Of a DNA stretch of 64,000 bases, positions 55,356 to 63,572 are shown in pieces. Position 1 is the stretch's first letter. Every line of letters starts with the position of its first letter. The position numbers were made by a program, and so were the translations under genes. The notes below the pieces were generated by a model. The model saw only the letters and a program-made list of their open reading frames with translations. It did not search any database and had not been told where the DNA came from. The DNA is from Actibacterium mucosum KCTC 23349 (GTDB lineage Bacteria; Pseudomonadota; Alphaproteobacteria; Rhodobacterales; Rhodobacteraceae). The DNA is taken from contig NZ_JFKE01000001.1 in assembly GCF_000647975.1 (NCBI RefSeq), forward strand, positions 434,001 to 498,000, written 5' to 3'.

Positions 55356-55565
55356 CTGTTCAGCTGCTTGTTTAGCCAGAAAGCGGATTTCCGAGCGCGA
55401 AATGCCCAGGTCGGCCAGTTCACGGCCCGACAGAGCGCTCAGCTCGCGAACGGTTTGGTTATAGATTGCGCGGCGGGCAGCAGCGGCGGCAATGTTGGCG
55501 CGCAGGTTGTTGAATGCGCGGGCGATGCCAAAATCGTGGCCCAGGTTCTCGGTTACGTTTGCCAT
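55350..55565 (-). CDS. ccaF1: DUF1127 protein, CcaF1-like
   Basis: Small basic protein of 71 residues. The C-terminal half carries the DUF1127 motif (RELSALSGRELADLGISRSEIRFLAKQAAEQH). In Rhodobacter sphaeroides the 71-residue CcaF1 is an RNA-binding protein whose gene precedes CcsR RNAs, and it affects their maturation. The same length and the same downstream RNA arrangement are seen here, so the name follows from synteny. The ATG at 55565 is preceded by AAGGA; an ATG 19 codons earlier is not needed. Its stop lies in the first hairpin of the RNA. Confidence 0.88.
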   Translation of the reverse strand: MANVTENLGHDFGIARAFNNLRANIAAAAARRAIYNQTVRELSALSGRELADLGISRSEIRFLAKQAAEQH

Positions 55566-55624
55566 TTCATCGGTCCTTATCGTCGGGTGGGCAGCCTCGG
55601 TGCCCGTTGTTTTCTTCTGCACTC

Positions 55625-55692
55625 AAAATAAACCGATGCTGCATTTGCACAATGCATAGTTCACCAATGCCGCTATGCAGCATTTGCAACGG
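55625..55692 (-). promoter_or_regulatory. Promoter region of the DUF1127/cuckoo unit with repeats
   Basis: On the minus strand TTGTGC (rc 55647-55652), 16 bp, then TATTTT (rc 55625-55630) could be a promoter about 60 bp before the start codon. Upstream of it are two near-identical direct repeats (GCTGCATTTGCA and GCAGCATTTGCA on the plus strand) and an inverted repeat TGCATAG/CTATGCA between them. This looks like an operator; in Rhodobacter the unit is driven by RpoHI/RpoHII. Confidence 0.45.
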
Positions 55693-55759
55693 TTGCGTTT
55701 CGGGAATACCTGCTTTTACACAGGGTTATGCCAGTCGCCCAAAAGGCTGCATCGCAGCG

Positions 55760-56677
55760 TCAGGCGGGCTTCTTTTGTACGCCCAGATGGGCCTCGCCCC
55801 GCTTTCGGGCCAAAGAAATCTGCTTTTGACGCTCGCGGAAACGGGCTTTGCGCTCTTCGGAATGCTCGTCAACGCAGTGGTGGCAGGTGACACCTTCTTC
55901 GAATTCCGGGCGCAGTCGGTCCGACGGCAGAATCGGGCGACGGCATGCGCGGCACAGCTCGTGCGGGCCTTCCGAAAGCCCGTGCCCAACCGAGACCCGC
56001 TCGTCGAATACAAAGCATTCGCCCTGCCACATGCTGTCTTCCTTAGGCACGTCTTCGAGGTATTTCAGGATACCACCTTTAAGGTGGAACACGTCCTCGA
56101 CCCCCTGACCCAGCAGATAGTTCGTCGACTTTTCGCAACGGATACCACCGGTGCAGAACATGGCCACGCGTTTGTTGTGGAACCGGTCCTTGTTGGCCTC
56201 CCACCACGCGGGGAAATCCCGGAAAGTGGGTGTTTCAGGGTCAACGGCCCCGTCAAACGTGCCGATCGAAACCTCGTAATCGTTGCGCGTGTCAATCACC
56301 ACAACGTCGTCCTGGCGGATCAGATCGTTCCAGTCTTCGGGCGCGACATAATTCCCCACGCGGGCGCGCGGGTCGACGTCGGGTTGGCCCATCGTCACGA
56401 TCTCGCGCTTCAGCTTCACCTTCATGCGGCCAAAGGGTTCGGCACTGGCGTGGCTTTCTTTCCACTCCAGATCGGCACAGCCGGGCAGGGCGCGGATATG
56501 CGCCAGCACGGCGTCGATACCGGCGCGGCTGCCGGCGATGGTGCCGTTGATCCCTTCGCCCGCCAGCAACAGCGAGCCCGTGACCCCACGCGCATCGCAC
56601 AGGGCCTGCAAAGGACCCTGCAATGCGGCCGGATCGTCGAAACGGGTGAAGTGATACAAGGCGGCGACGGTGAACAT
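55760..56677 (-). CDS. trhO: tRNA uridine 5-hydroxylase TrhO (rhodanese-domain, YceA family)
   Basis: Oxygen-dependent tRNA U34 hydroxylase, 305 residues. The N-terminal domain ([30 protein letters not shown]) is followed by a rhodanese domain with active-site Cys in [18 protein letters not shown] Cys-rich C-terminus follows ([13 protein letters not shown]), ending in a basic tail. The ATG at 56677 gives the family start; an upstream in-frame ATG would add 12 unlike residues. Confidence 0.93.
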   Translation of the reverse strand: MFTVAALYHFTRFDDPAALQGPLQALCDARGVTGSLLLAGEGINGTIAGSRAGIDAVLAHIRALPGCADLEWKESHASAEPFGRMKVKLKREIVTMGQPDVDPRARVGNYVAPEDWNDLIRQDDVVVIDTRNDYEVSIGTFDGAVDPETPTFRDFPAWWEANKDRFHNKRVAMFCTGGIRCEKSTNYLLGQGVEDVFHLKGGILKYLEDVPKEDSMWQGECFVFDERVSVGHGLSEGPHELCRACRRPILPSDRLRPEFEEGVTCHHCVDEHSEERKARFRERQKQISLARKRGEAHLGVQKKPA

Positions 56678-56728
56678 GGCCGCCCAGATAATCCTATCGG
56701 GCCAGCGGGGCAAGGGCCCAATGGTGGG

Positions 56729-57607
56729 TCAGTGCTCGGTCAGCTCGGTGAGGATCCGCGTTGCGTATGCTGTCAGCCCCGCGTCGCGATCGCGGTAATA
56801 GCTCAGAGCGATCGCCCCGGCATAAACCGCCCAGGCCCTTCCGCGAAGGAAGGTGTCAGGGTCGGGCCTTAGCGTATCAAGAAACGCCGCGCGCCCTTCG
56901 CCATCCAGCAACGACCACGCCACGGTCAGGTCCGCCGCCGGGTCACCAACGGCGGACAGGCCCCAATCGATCACCGCCACCAACCGTCCGTCGCGGATCA
57001 GCAGGTTTCCCGGTTGCAGGTCGCCATGAATCCAGACGGGCGGATGATCCCAGCACGGGGCCGACAAACCGTCCTGCCACATGCGCGTCAGCTGCGCGGG
57101 GTTAAACAGGTCGGCAATGCCCGCAATTGCGCCGCGCGTTGCGGCGTCGCGCTGTTTCAGCGCCACGCCGCGGAAATGGTTCTCGGCGCCGGCCCGCGGT
57201 GCGTCTTCCGTCGGCACGGCCTGCAAGGCGCGCAGGAACTCGGCCAGTTGCGCGGCCACAGGTGTCGCCGAAAACGCACCGGGCATTGCGCGCGAGCCAT
57301 CGATCCAGCGATGCACCGCCCATGGCCAGGGAAACCCCTGACCCGGCGCGCCAATGGCCACCGGTTGCGGCACATTCAGCGGCAGGTCGGTCATCACGCG
57401 CAGCCACCGATGGTCACGCGCGACCTGCGCCACCGCCTCGGCCCGCCGCGGAAACCGCAGGCTCAGTTCGTCGCCCAGCCGAAACAGCACATTGTCGCTG
57501 CCATGCTCGGCCACAGGGGCCAGGGGCAGATCCGCGAATTGCGGAAACTGCGCAGCCACCAATCCCGCGGCGGCCTCGGGCGGTATGACGATCTCGGACG
57601 CGTGCAT
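56729..57607 (-). CDS. Aminoglycoside phosphotransferase (APH) family protein
   Basis: Kinase-like protein of 292 residues. Motifs are IHGDLQPGNLLIRDGR (catalytic Asp) and VIDWGLSAVGDPAADL (metal-binding Asp). The family includes APH and many small-molecule kinases, so aminoglycoside resistance cannot be claimed. It starts 130 bp from pncA on the other strand. In that gap ATGTAC occurs twice (57639 and 57652). Confidence 0.88.
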   Translation of the reverse strand: MHASEIVIPPEAAAGLVAAQFPQFADLPLAPVAEHGSDNVLFRLGDELSLRFPRRAEAVAQVARDHRWLRVMTDLPLNVPQPVAIGAPGQGFPWPWAVHRWIDGSRAMPGAFSATPVAAQLAEFLRALQAVPTEDAPRAGAENHFRGVALKQRDAATRGAIAGIADLFNPAQLTRMWQDGLSAPCWDHPPVWIHGDLQPGNLLIRDGRLVAVIDWGLSAVGDPAADLTVAWSLLDGEGRAAFLDTLRPDPDTFLRGRAWAVYAGAIALSYYRDRDAGLTAYATRILTELTEH

Positions 57608-57737
57608 GCGCGCACCCTAGGGTGGAAATGTGTCAGCTATGTACGGGTTTTATGTACAGTTTTGTTGCACTTGCATGGCTGATCGCGGCTTGACCGGTTC
57701 CCGCGCGCGCCCTAGGCAGGATGCAGGAGGTTCCGCC

Positions 57738-58331
57738 ATGACCCGTGCCCTGATCGTGATTGACGTCCAGAATGATTTTTGCCCCGGCGGCGCATTAGCC
57801 GTGCAAGAGGGGGATCAGATTGTTAGCGGCATCAACGCGCTGATGAACAGTTTTGATGCCGTGATCCTGACCCAGGACTGGCACCCGGCCCATCACAGCA
57901 GTTTTGCCTCGCAGCATGCCGGCGTCGAGGCGTTTCAAACCACCGAGATGCCCTATGGAACACAGGTCCTGTGGCCCGACCACTGTGTTCAAGGCACCGA
58001 TGGCGCCGCCTTTCACGCCGGTTTGCGAACCGATGGTGACCTGATCATCCGCAAAGGGTTCCGGCCCGGCATCGACAGCTATTCCGCGTTCTTCGAAAAC
58101 GACCACTCCACACCAACAGGGCTGGAGGGGTACCTGCGCACGCGTGCCATCAATGACCTGACCATGGTCGGGCTGGCCACCGATTTCTGCGTGAACTTTT
58201 CGGCGGTGGATGCCGCAAAGCTGGGCTTTGAGGTGACGGTGCAGACGCAACTGTGCCGCGCCATCGACCTGGACGGATCGCTTGCGGCAGCCACGCAAGG
58301 AATGCGCGACGCTGGCGTGACGCTGATCTAG
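57738..58331 (+). CDS. pncA: Nicotinamidase
   Basis: Hydrolyses nicotinamide to nicotinate in NAD salvage, 197 residues. The catalytic triad region is visible: Asp in VIDVQNDFCPGGAL, Lys in IIRKGFRPG, and Cys in GLATDFCVNFSAVDA. The metal site is DWHPAHHSSF. AGGAGG precedes the ATG at 57738. manC follows on the other strand; pncB, which uses its product, is 1.8 kb downstream. Confidence 0.96.
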   Translation: MTRALIVIDVQNDFCPGGALAVQEGDQIVSGINALMNSFDAVILTQDWHPAHHSSFASQHAGVEAFQTTEMPYGTQVLWPDHCVQGTDGAAFHAGLRTDGDLIIRKGFRPGIDSYSAFFENDHSTPTGLEGYLRTRAINDLTMVGLATDFCVNFSAVDAAKLGFEVTVQTQLCRAIDLDGSLAAATQGMRDAGVTLI

Positions 58332-58334
58332 CGG

Positions 58335-59783
58335 CTATTCGCCCGGACAGCGGGCATAGACGTCTTCGTGCCGCACGATGTCGTCTTCCCCCAGATACGC
58401 GCCGGTTTGCACCTCGATCAGAACCATGGGCACTTTGCCGGGGTTCTCTAGCCGGTGTTTGGACCCAAGTGGCACATAGATCGACTCGTTTTCGCTGACC
58501 AGCTTCACCGCATCACCCACGGTGACCTTCGCGGTGCCTTCAACAACGATCCAATGCTCGGCCCGGTGAAAATGGCTCTGCAGGCTCAGCGACGCACCGG
58601 CCTTGACGTGGATGCGTTTCACCTGGAACCGGTCGCCGACAACAAGGCTTTCGAACCACCCCCACGGGCGGTGATCCATCGGAAACTGCACCGCCTGTGG
58701 CGCATTCTTTGCCTTCAGCGCCTTGACCACACGGCGTACGTCCTGCGCCCGGTTCATATCTGCAACCAGCACCGCGTCGCTCATGGCCACCGCCACGATA
58801 TTGTTCAGCCCTACGCCAACAATTTCCAGCCCCTCGGTCTCGGACCGCAGCAACGAGTTCGTGCATTCAATCGCCGTGGCGCCGCCGCTGGCCACGACAC
58901 CGTTCTTGTCCGGGGTGCTTTCTGACCACACGCTGTCCCACCCGCCCAGATCGGACCAGCGTTCGGTATAGGGCACCGCAGCCAGGTTATCGGCATGCTC
59001 CATCACGGCGAAATCGACCGAGATATCCTCGACCTTCGCCCAAGGCTCAGGCGCAAGCCGCAGGAACCCCAGATCGGGCGCGGCCTGCGCCACGGCCTGA
59101 CCAACCGGGGCACACATCTGCGGCGCATGCGCCTTGAACAGGTCGATCATGTCGCGTGCCCGCGCAAGAAATATGCCCGAGTTCCAAAGGAAATTACCGG
59201 ATGCAACCATCTCCTGCGCGCGTTGCAGGGCGGGTTTTTCGACAAACCCTTTCAATGCCACCGCCGCGCCGCTGCCATCGGGGCAGGTGGTCAGCTCCAG
59301 GTATCCGTAACCCGTATGTGGCGCGTTTGGCACCAAACCAAATGTCACGACCTGGCCCTTTTGCACCGCGTCGACCCCGCGCCAAACGGCCGCCTGGAAC
59401 GCGTCGCGGTCAGGCATCACATGGTCGGACGGCGTGACCAGCATGATGGCCGCGGGGTCTTTGTCAAAAAGGTGCAACGCGGCCGCCAGAACGGCCGGTG
59501 CGGTGTTGCGACCTTCGGGTTCGATCATGATGGTTTCGGGGTCAATGCCAATGGCCAGCAACTGCTCGGCCACGGTGAACCGAAAGGCCGCGCCGGTGAT
59601 CACAACCGGTGGGCGAAACCCCTTGCCGGTCAACCGTCGGGCCGAGGCCTGAAACAGGGTCTCTTCCCCTACCAATGGAACAAATTGTTTGGGAAAACTT
59701 TTACGGGAAAGCGGCCACAGCCGGGTGCCCGAACCGCCGCATAAAGTTACCGGCGTAATCTCTGCTACTTGTTGCTCTGTCAC
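58335..59783 (-). CDS. manC: Mannose-1-phosphate guanylyltransferase / mannose-6-phosphate isomerase (bifunctional)
   Basis: Makes GDP-mannose, and by its C-terminal cupin interconverts mannose-6-phosphate, 482 residues. The N-terminal pyrophosphorylase motif is CGGSGTRLWPLSRKSFPKQ, and FVEKPAL is near the middle. The C-terminal PMI domain shows PWGWFESLVVGDRFQVKRIHV and QSHFHRAEHWIVVEGTAKV. A GTG start at 59783 has AAGG upstream. The partner manB lies at 61479. Confidence 0.95.
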   Translation of the reverse strand: MTEQQVAEITPVTLCGGSGTRLWPLSRKSFPKQFVPLVGEETLFQASARRLTGKGFRPPVVITGAAFRFTVAEQLLAIGIDPETIMIEPEGRNTAPAVLAAALHLFDKDPAAIMLVTPSDHVMPDRDAFQAAVWRGVDAVQKGQVVTFGLVPNAPHTGYGYLELTTCPDGSGAAVALKGFVEKPALQRAQEMVASGNFLWNSGIFLARARDMIDLFKAHAPQMCAPVGQAVAQAAPDLGFLRLAPEPWAKVEDISVDFAVMEHADNLAAVPYTERWSDLGGWDSVWSESTPDKNGVVASGGATAIECTNSLLRSETEGLEIVGVGLNNIVAVAMSDAVLVADMNRAQDVRRVVKALKAKNAPQAVQFPMDHRPWGWFESLVVGDRFQVKRIHVKAGASLSLQSHFHRAEHWIVVEGTAKVTVGDAVKLVSENESIYVPLGSKHRLENPGKVPMVLIEVQTGAYLGEDDIVRHEDVYARCPGE

Positions 59784-60100
59784 GCGTCAAACCCTTCCAC
59801 TGAAACAAATTTCTGGTCTATTTCCGTTGCAAGTCAGGCTGGCATCGCGCCGGCCTCTATACAACCAGGGATTATGTAGGCCATGCTATACGAAAGTATC
59901 TGTGCGTCTATGCAAATGGTGGAAAGAATCAATTTTATCGAGAATGCAATTCTCCATAAGGTTGTTTTCTGGGCGGCCGCCCGGACATTGGGCGGCGCGT
60001 CATTGCCACAAGATCGCGGAACCGGGAATGAATATGGTTGAAACCCGCATCGGCTCGGCCATAACTAAGTCTTGCCTTCATTTGGGAAAGGAATTGCAGA
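59784..60100. other. Non-coding gap with short inverted repeats between manC and pncB
   Basis: This 317-bp divergent gap is lower in G+C than its surroundings and holds no credible gene. It includes ATAC-GAAA-GTAT near 59888, GAGAAT-GCA-ATTCTC (59940-59954) and the palindrome GGGCGGCCGCCC (59971-59982). It probably contains both promoters. Confidence 0.55.
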
Positions 60101-61393
60101 TTGGTCGACATCGCAACACGCGTGCATGATCACCAATGGAAGATCGACCCGATCGTCCGTTCCCTGATCGACACCGATTTCTACAAGCTGCTGATGTGCC
60201 AATCGGTGTTCACCCATCGTCGTGACACACAGGTGACGTTTTCGCTGATCAACCGCACCCATCGCATCCGCCTTGCTGACCTGATTGACGAGGGCGAACT
60301 GCGTGAGCAGCTGGACCATATCCGCACCCTGCGCCTGACACGCGGTGAAAGCACATGGCTGCGCGGCAACATGTTCTACGGCAAACGCGCCATGTTCCGC
60401 CCTGATTTCATGGAATGGTTCGAAGGGCTGCAATTGCCCGCCTATCAGCTCGAAAAGCGCGATGGCCAGTACGAGCTGACCTTCGAAGGCAGCTGGCCCG
60501 AGGTCATGCTGTGGGAGATCCCGGCCCTTTCTGTGCTGATGGAACTGCGCAGCCGCGCGGTGCTGTCGCAGATGGGCAAGTTTGAACTGCAGGTGCTGTA
60601 TGCCCGCGCCATGACCAAGCTGTGGGAAAAGGTGGAGCGCCTGCGCCCTACACCCAACCTGCGCATCGCCGATTTCGGCACGCGACGGCGGCACTCCTTC
60701 CTGTGGCAGGACTGGTGCGTGCAGGCCATGCAGGAAGGGCTGGGCGACGCCTTTGTCGGCACGTCCAACTGCCACATCGCCATGCGCCGCGATATCGAGG
60801 CCATTGGCACCAACGCCCACGAACTGCCCATGGTCTATGCCGCCTTGGCCGAGGATGACAACGCCCTTGCCCGCGCGCCTTACGACGTTTTGTCCGACTG
60901 GCACGCCGAACACGATGGCAACCTGCGCATCATCCTGCCAGATACCTATGGCACCGAAGGCTTCCTGAAGAACGCCCCCGATTGGTTGGCAGGCTGGACC
61001 GGCATCCGCATTGACAGTGGTGACCCGGCCACCGGGGCCGAAACCGCCATCCGTTGGTGGCAGGAGCGGGGCGAGGACCCCACTAAAAAGCTGGTCATTT
61101 TCTCCGACGGGCTGGACGAAGAAAAGATCCTGCAACTGCACGCCCAGTTCGCCCACCGCACCCGCGTCAGCTTTGGCTGGGGCACGCTGCTGACAAACGA
61201 CTTCCGCGGGCTGGTTCCGGGGGACGCGCTGGCACCGTTCTCGTTGGTCTGCAAGGCGATCTCGGCCAATGGCCGACCGACGGTCAAGCTCAGCGATAAT
61301 CCCGAAAAAGCCATGGGCCCCCCCGATCAGATCGACCGCTACAAACGCGTCTTCGGCGTGGGTGAACAGCAACCGGTTGCGGTGGTTGTTTAA
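60101..61393 (+). CDS. pncB: Nicotinate phosphoribosyltransferase
   Basis: Converts nicotinate and PRPP to nicotinate mononucleotide, 430 residues. The N-terminus (IVRSLIDTDFYKLLMCQSVF) and the family core ADFGTRRRHSFLWQDWCVQAM, GTSNCHIAMR, GIRIDSGDPA and FSDGLDEEKIL are present. The TTG start at 60101 has AAAGGA 9 bp upstream; no ATG gives the full N-terminus. Confidence 0.96.
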   Translation: MVDIATRVHDHQWKIDPIVRSLIDTDFYKLLMCQSVFTHRRDTQVTFSLINRTHRIRLADLIDEGELREQLDHIRTLRLTRGESTWLRGNMFYGKRAMFRPDFMEWFEGLQLPAYQLEKRDGQYELTFEGSWPEVMLWEIPALSVLMELRSRAVLSQMGKFELQVLYARAMTKLWEKVERLRPTPNLRIADFGTRRRHSFLWQDWCVQAMQEGLGDAFVGTSNCHIAMRRDIEAIGTNAHELPMVYAALAEDDNALARAPYDVLSDWHAEHDGNLRIILPDTYGTEGFLKNAPDWLAGWTGIRIDSGDPATGAETAIRWWQERGEDPTKKLVIFSDGLDEEKILQLHAQFAHRTRVSFGWGTLLTNDFRGLVPGDALAPFSLVCKAISANGRPTVKLSDNPEKAMGPPDQIDRYKRVFGVGEQQPVAVVV

Positions 61394-61478
61394 CCCCTTG
61401 CTGCAGTTACCGGGGCTTTACGACTTGAGGTTAGGCAAGACATGATAGGCCCCGTAAGCAGCGTAAAGGTATCGCCCA

Positions 61479-62861
61479 ATGGCCCCGAAATTTGGCACCA
61501 GCGGATTGCGCGGACTGGTCACAGAACTGACCCCCGATCTGGTGGCCGACTATGTGCATGCGTTTCTGACCATCGTTGACTGCGACACGCTGTTTGTGGG
61601 GCGCGACCTGCGGCCGTCGTCACCCGATATTGCTGCCTCGGTCACGGATGCGGCTTTGCAGGCCGGGGTGGATGTCGTGGATTGCGGTGCGCTGGGCACA
61701 CCGGCGCTGGCGCTGACGTCGATGGGTGCGGGCGGGGCCGCGATTATGGTCACTGGCAGTCATATCCCCGCCGATCGCAACGGGTTGAAATTCTATCTGC
61801 CGGGCGGCGAGGTTTCCAAGACCGACGAGGCCGCGATCAACGCCGCTTTTGCCACCCGCGCGCGACGCACGCCCCCCGTGCCGGGGAAGTCCGGCAAAGC
61901 ACCGGGGGCCGAGGCGACGTATGTCGCGCGCTATGTCGATGCCTTTGGCCCCGGCGCGCTGAAGGGTCTGCGGTTGGGCGTCTACCGCCATTCCTCGGTT
62001 GCGCGCGACACAATGCAGAACATCTTTGCCGCGTTGGGTGCAGACACGGTGCCTCTGGCGCATTCTGAAACCTTCATCCCTGTCGATACCGAGGCCGTGG
62101 ACCCGCATACGCGCGGCCAACTGGCGCAATGGTGCGCCGATCACGGGTTAGACGCGGTTGCCTCGACCGATGGGGATGCCGACCGCCCCATGTTGACCGA
62201 TGCCAATGGCCAGGTCGTTCCGGGTGACGTTCTGGGCGTGCTGACCGCGCGATTGCTCAAGGCACGTCACGTGGTGACGCCGGTGTCGTCCAACGACATG
62301 GTTCGTCGCCTGCCAGAGTTTGGCGCAGTCACGTTGACCCGCATCGGCTCTCCCTTCGTGATCGCCGGGATGCAAGAGGCAGGCAATGTCGACGTTGTGG
62401 GGTTCGAGGCCAATGGCGGCTTTCTTCTGGGCTTTACAGCACAGTTGACCGGACCGCTGGCCCCGCTGCCCACACGCGACTGCATGCTGCCGATCCTGGC
62501 GCCGTTGGTCGCCGCGAAACAGGCGGGTCTGACACTGGCGGATCTGGTTGCCGGCCTGCCCCCATGTTTTACCGCCGCGGACCGCCTGCAAGAGATTGAC
62601 CGCGACAAGGCCGCCCACTTTCTGTCGGGCCTGATCGATGACCCCGATCGTCGCGCTGCGTTCTTTGCCGGTTTCGGCCCCATCGCGGGCACCGACCTGA
62701 CCGACGGGTTGCGCGTTGATTTCTCCACGGGCGAGGTTGTGCATCTGCGCCCCTCGGGCAACGCGCCCGAATTTCGCATCTATGCCCAGGCCGGCAGCGC
62801 CGCACGGGCGCAAGAGGTCATGCAAAATGCGAGGGCGGCTGTGGCTGGCGTATTGAGCTGA
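61479..62861 (+). CDS. manB: Phosphomannomutase
   Basis: Interconverts mannose-6-phosphate and mannose-1-phosphate, 460 residues. The phosphoserine loop is in VTGSHIPADRNGLKFY, the metal loop is ASTDGDADRPM, the sugar loop is GFEANGGFLLG, and the phosphate loop is RPSGNAPEFRIY. It feeds ManC, and both probably serve surface polysaccharide. It lies 85 bp after pncB and ends next to arfB. Confidence 0.95.
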   Translation: MAPKFGTSGLRGLVTELTPDLVADYVHAFLTIVDCDTLFVGRDLRPSSPDIAASVTDAALQAGVDVVDCGALGTPALALTSMGAGGAAIMVTGSHIPADRNGLKFYLPGGEVSKTDEAAINAAFATRARRTPPVPGKSGKAPGAEATYVARYVDAFGPGALKGLRLGVYRHSSVARDTMQNIFAALGADTVPLAHSETFIPVDTEAVDPHTRGQLAQWCADHGLDAVASTDGDADRPMLTDANGQVVPGDVLGVLTARLLKARHVVTPVSSNDMVRRLPEFGAVTLTRIGSPFVIAGMQEAGNVDVVGFEANGGFLLGFTAQLTGPLAPLPTRDCMLPILAPLVAAKQAGLTLADLVAGLPPCFTAADRLQEIDRDKAAHFLSGLIDDPDRRAAFFAGFGPIAGTDLTDGLRVDFSTGEVVHLRPSGNAPEFRIYAQAGSAARAQEVMQNARAAVAGVLS

Positions 62862-63281
62862 CTATTCCGGACCGGCTTTGCCGCGCATCGCCTTCACCTC
62901 GGACCGGATTTTCTTGGCCTTGATCCGTCGTTCGACGCTGCCCTTGGTGGGGCGCGTGGGGCGGCGGCGTTTCGGAACGATCAGCGCTTTGCGGACCAGT
63001 TCGGCCAGACGCTCGCGCACAATTTCGCGGTTGCGGGCCTGATGGCGGGTTTCGTCACAGAACAGGATCAGCGCCCCGTCCTTGGTCCAGCGCCGCCCGG
63101 CCAGCCGTTTCAGCCGCGCCTTCACCGGGCCGGGCAGGTTGGGTGACCGCTCGGCCTCGAACCGCAATTCCACCGCCGTTGAGACTTTGTTCACATTCTG
63201 CCCGCCCGGCCCCGAGGCGCGCACAAAGCTCTCGGTCAGTTCCCAATCCGCGATTGCAATTTCGTCGTTGATACGCAGCAT
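62862..63281 (-). CDS. arfB: Peptidyl-tRNA hydrolase ArfB (stalled ribosome rescue)
   Basis: Releases peptides from stalled ribosomes, 139 residues. The catalytic GGQ is in ASGPGGQNVNKVSTAVELRF near residue 26. The C-terminal tail is strongly basic (KKIRSEVKAMRGKAG), as needed to enter the mRNA channel. The ATG at 63281 is chosen over a TTG three codons earlier. It is preceded by a terminator and an inverted repeat. Confidence 0.93.
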   Translation of the reverse strand: MLRINDEIAIADWELTESFVRASGPGGQNVNKVSTAVELRFEAERSPNLPGPVKARLKRLAGRRWTKDGALILFCDETRHQARNREIVRERLAELVRKALIVPKRRRPTRPTKGSVERRIKAKKIRSEVKAMRGKAGPE

Positions 63282-63312
63282 GAAGTTCAAACTTTCGGTT
63301 CCCGGACGCCGT

Positions 63313-63340
63313 CAAAGTTTAAACACTGGCTTAAACTTTG
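63313..63340. repeat. Perfect 10-bp inverted repeat upstream of arfB
   Basis: CAAAGTTTAA (63313-63322) and TTAAACTTTG (63331-63340) are perfect complements around an 8-bp spacer. It lies 32 bp before the arfB start, a position suited to an operator, or it may be an RNA hairpin in the arfB leader. Confidence 0.6.
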
Positions 63341-63351
63341 CGACAAACGAA

Positions 63352-63376
63352 AAGGGCGGCCAGATAAGCCGCCCTT
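63352..63376 (-). terminator. Intrinsic terminator before arfB
   Basis: AAGGGCGGC (63352-63360) and GCCGCCCTT (63368-63376) form a 9-bp stem with a 7-nt loop. On the minus strand it is followed by TTCG with a short T-run. It ends the small transcript that carries the tiny ORF at 63441-63503. Confidence 0.7.
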
Positions 63377-63440
63377 CGAGCATTTTGGGAGATGGGCCAA
63401 TTAGAGCATCCGCCCAATCAAGGATGTTCGGTTTCCCGAC

Positions 63441-63503
63441 TTAACCAGAAACCTCGGCCCCCCTGACTGTTTTGACACCTCTCTCCAACATCACTCTAGA
63501 CAC
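63441..63503 (-). CDS. Putative 20-residue ORF with extended Shine-Dalgarno
   Basis: GTG at 63503 opens a 20-codon frame (starts MSRVMLERG, ends GAEVSG) and stops at TAA. AAAGGAGGTGGTCC lies directly upstream, almost fully complementary to the 16S rRNA 3' end, with 7 bp between AGGAGG and the GTG. A perfect TTGACA lies about 58 bp before the start, and a terminator follows. The peptide has no recognised family. It could be a leader peptide, a small protein, or an RNA whose main job is ribosome binding. Confidence 0.45.
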   Translation of the reverse strand: MSRVMLERGVKTVRGAEVSG

Positions 63504-63537
63504 TGGACCACCTCCTTTCTGCTGTTGCCGATAGGGG

Positions 63538-63566
63538 TAGCGTGCCACAGATGTGGTGTTTGTCAA
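63538..63566 (-). promoter_or_regulatory. Candidate promoter of the tiny-ORF unit
   Basis: On the minus strand TTGACA (rc 63561-63566) is a perfect -35 element. The best -10 at 17 bp is ACGCTA, which is poor. Between them is CCACA-GA-TGTGG (63545-63556), a short palindrome in operator position. Confidence 0.4.
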
Positions 63567-63572
63567 AACAAA

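Noticed and set aside
56729-57607. Aminoglycoside resistance gene
   Set aside because: Only the broad APH kinase fold is supported; the context gives no resistance link.
57639-57657. Two ATGTAC copies 13 bp apart upstream of pncA as an operator
   Set aside because: The element is too short and could be chance; noted in the phosphotransferase entry only.
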